64,000 bases of DNA from Oxalobacteraceae bacterium OTU3CINTB1 (GTDB lineage Bacteria; Pseudomonadota; Gammaproteobacteria; Burkholderiales; Burkholderiaceae_D), in NCBI GenBank assembly GCA_024123955.1, contig CP099652.1, forward strand, positions 5,642,001 to 5,706,000, written 5' to 3'. Made by a program: the position numbers and the translations under genes. Of the stretch, positions 63,092-64,000 are shown piece after piece. The notes below the pieces were generated by a model. It worked only from the letters and a program-made list of their open reading frames with translations. It ran no database searches and was not told the origin of the DNA. Position 1 is the first letter of the stretch; each line of letters starts with the position of its first letter.

Positions 63092-64000
63092 CTAGTCACC
63101 TACGACGATATCGATCGTATTTTCCAGCCAGATCCCCAGGTTGGGCGTGCGGCCGCGCTGCGCCGACGGTCCCAGTTCATGCGGCGGGTGGAACTTGGTC
63201 CCAATCGGCAGGATCGCGTTCAGGAACGAGATATCCCCCGGCGGGAAATCAATGTGCGTGGCCTTCGGCTCGAAGCCTTCGCCGCTGGCCTCCCTTGGCG
63301 TGAAGAGCCGCAGCGCGATGTCCTCGCTGTGATTGATGAACGTGATCGGCAGGTTGTTGGTCGCCAGCTTTGCCCAGTAGACCTTGTCGTGGAAGCCCTT
63401 GAACTCTGGATAGTTCCAAGACAGGCCAGTGATGGTGTCGTTGTAGTCCTTCTGCCATACGTCGAACTCCACGCCCTGCGTGCGATTTTTCCACACGCGA
63501 TAAGGACCACGTCCCAGCCAGCGCATCGAATTCACCTGCGCGTCCGGATAATCGAAGGTCACGCCCAACGCATCGGCGGGTTTGCCACCTTCCATGTTGT
63601 ACGCGTAGTTGACGCTCAAGGTGCCGGCGGCATTGAGGCGCCAGTTCACCTTGCGCAGATTGCCCGTATATTCGGCTTGGACAAGCACGTCGTTGCCATC
63701 GCGCCGCGCGGCGATGCGCTTCAACGTCGCGGCGCCCGCCACCAGGCGCGGGCCGTTCGTCAGCGGCACAATCGTATCTCCCTTCTTCAGCGCACGCAGA
63801 TAGCCCGTGCTCTTGTCGATGACGGCGCTTAGCGCGCCGGCCTTCAGCTCGAAGCCGTCGCCCGCCTCCGTCAACGTGGCCGCGCTTGACGCCGCGGCCA
63901 CCGGTTGCATGCGCTGCGCCACCTGCTGCGCGCTGGCGATCATCCACGACCATGTGTAGATCTCGCGGCCGCCGCGGTCCGTCGCCGTGAAGTACAAGGC
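63092..64000 (-). CDS. Glycoside hydrolase family 2 beta-galactosidase, C-terminal part
   Basis: At least 302 residues of the protein's end; the 5' part lies beyond the window. The sequence is the beta-galactosidase small-chain domain: FELKAGALSAVIDKSTGYLRALKKGDTIVPLTNGPRLV, DYPDAQVNSMRWLGRGPYRVWKNRTQGVEFDVWQKDYND, then a short galactose-binding end. The catalytic Glu residues are upstream and cannot be checked. With GH43 at 44 kb it suggests plant polysaccharide use. Confidence 0.88.
   Translation of the reverse strand, partial: ALYFTATDRGGREIYTWSWMIASAQQVAQRMQPVAAASSAATLTEAGDGFELKAGALSAVIDKSTGYLRALKKGDTIVPLTNGPRLVAGAATLKRIAARRDGNDVLVQAEYTGNLRKVNWRLNAAGTLSVNYAYNMEGGKPADALGVTFDYPDAQVNSMRWLGRGPYRVWKNRTQGVEFDVWQKDYNDTITGLSWNYPEFKGFHDKVYWAKLATNNLPITFINHSEDIALRLFTPREASGEGFEPKATHIDFPPGDISFLNAILPIGTKFHPPHELGPSAQRGRTPNLGIWLENTIDIVVGD

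Overview
The window is GC-rich chromosomal DNA with dense, short-spaced genes. The gene complement (etfBA with a DmdC-type acyl-CoA dehydrogenase, GluQRS, CYTH/CHAD, DUF3422, DUF5610, many GGDEF/PAS/MCP signalling proteins, GH2 and GH43 glycosidases) and a family of REP hairpins with the core GGCGGATTA...TAATCCGCC suggest a betaproteobacterium of the Oxalobacteraceae (Massilia/Duganella/Janthinobacterium group). That placement is inference from content, not a search. I found no rRNA, tRNA, CRISPR array, insertion sequence or prophage.

Layout. 0-11.5 kb is mostly metabolism: a proline dehydrogenase-like protein, a VOC protein, the leftward operon etfB-etfA-acyl-CoA dehydrogenase, a TusA-like protein, alaS, a glycerophosphodiesterase, and a CaiB-type CoA-transferase with a GNAT acetyltransferase. 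11.5-18.9 kb holds a 1078-residue PAS-GGDEF-EAL-REC protein, a decayed parDE toxin-antitoxin pair, and a divergent MFS/LysR pair. 19.1-21.6 kb is a leftward four-gene cluster of a J-domain protein and three unrecognised proteins. 21.7-28.4 kb has glnS with a clear terminator, an orphan CHASE histidine kinase, a striking protein with twelve 11-residue Cys repeats behind a perfect FNR/Anr box, and several small proteins. 28.4-38.7 kb contains an epimerase-like SDR, a ferredoxin-reductase, two membrane proteins, an HPF-like protein, a BtuF-like receptor, a cNMP-GGDEF protein, sbcB, a DUF5610 protein, pyrF and an SDR. 39-50.4 kb has VanZ, a second perfect FNR/Anr box between two unknown genes, GumN/TraB, a luciferase-like monooxygenase, an MFS protein, GH43, an M28 peptidase, gluQRS, CYTH-CHAD and a LysE exporter. 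50.5-64 kb holds a CbbR-like LysR facing a HAD protein that has lost its nucleophile, ndh, a 515-residue unknown, DinB, an LdhA-like dehydrogenase, DUF3422, an MCP, three alpha/beta hydrolases and the 3' part of a GH2 beta-galactosidase.

The most interesting signals are: (1) the FCGSPE-repeat protein with an FNR/Anr site; (2) a second FNR/Anr palindrome placed at -41.5 to a good -10 box of an unknown 90-residue gene; (3) 13 REP hairpins whose inner stems co-vary and whose pairs always combine a short-stem with a long-stem unit; (4) the J-domain cluster; (5) apparent pseudo-enzymes and altered signalling sites (a HAD without its nucleophile, a receiver with Asp replaced by Glu); (6) a perfect 29-bp inverted repeat at 62976-63081.
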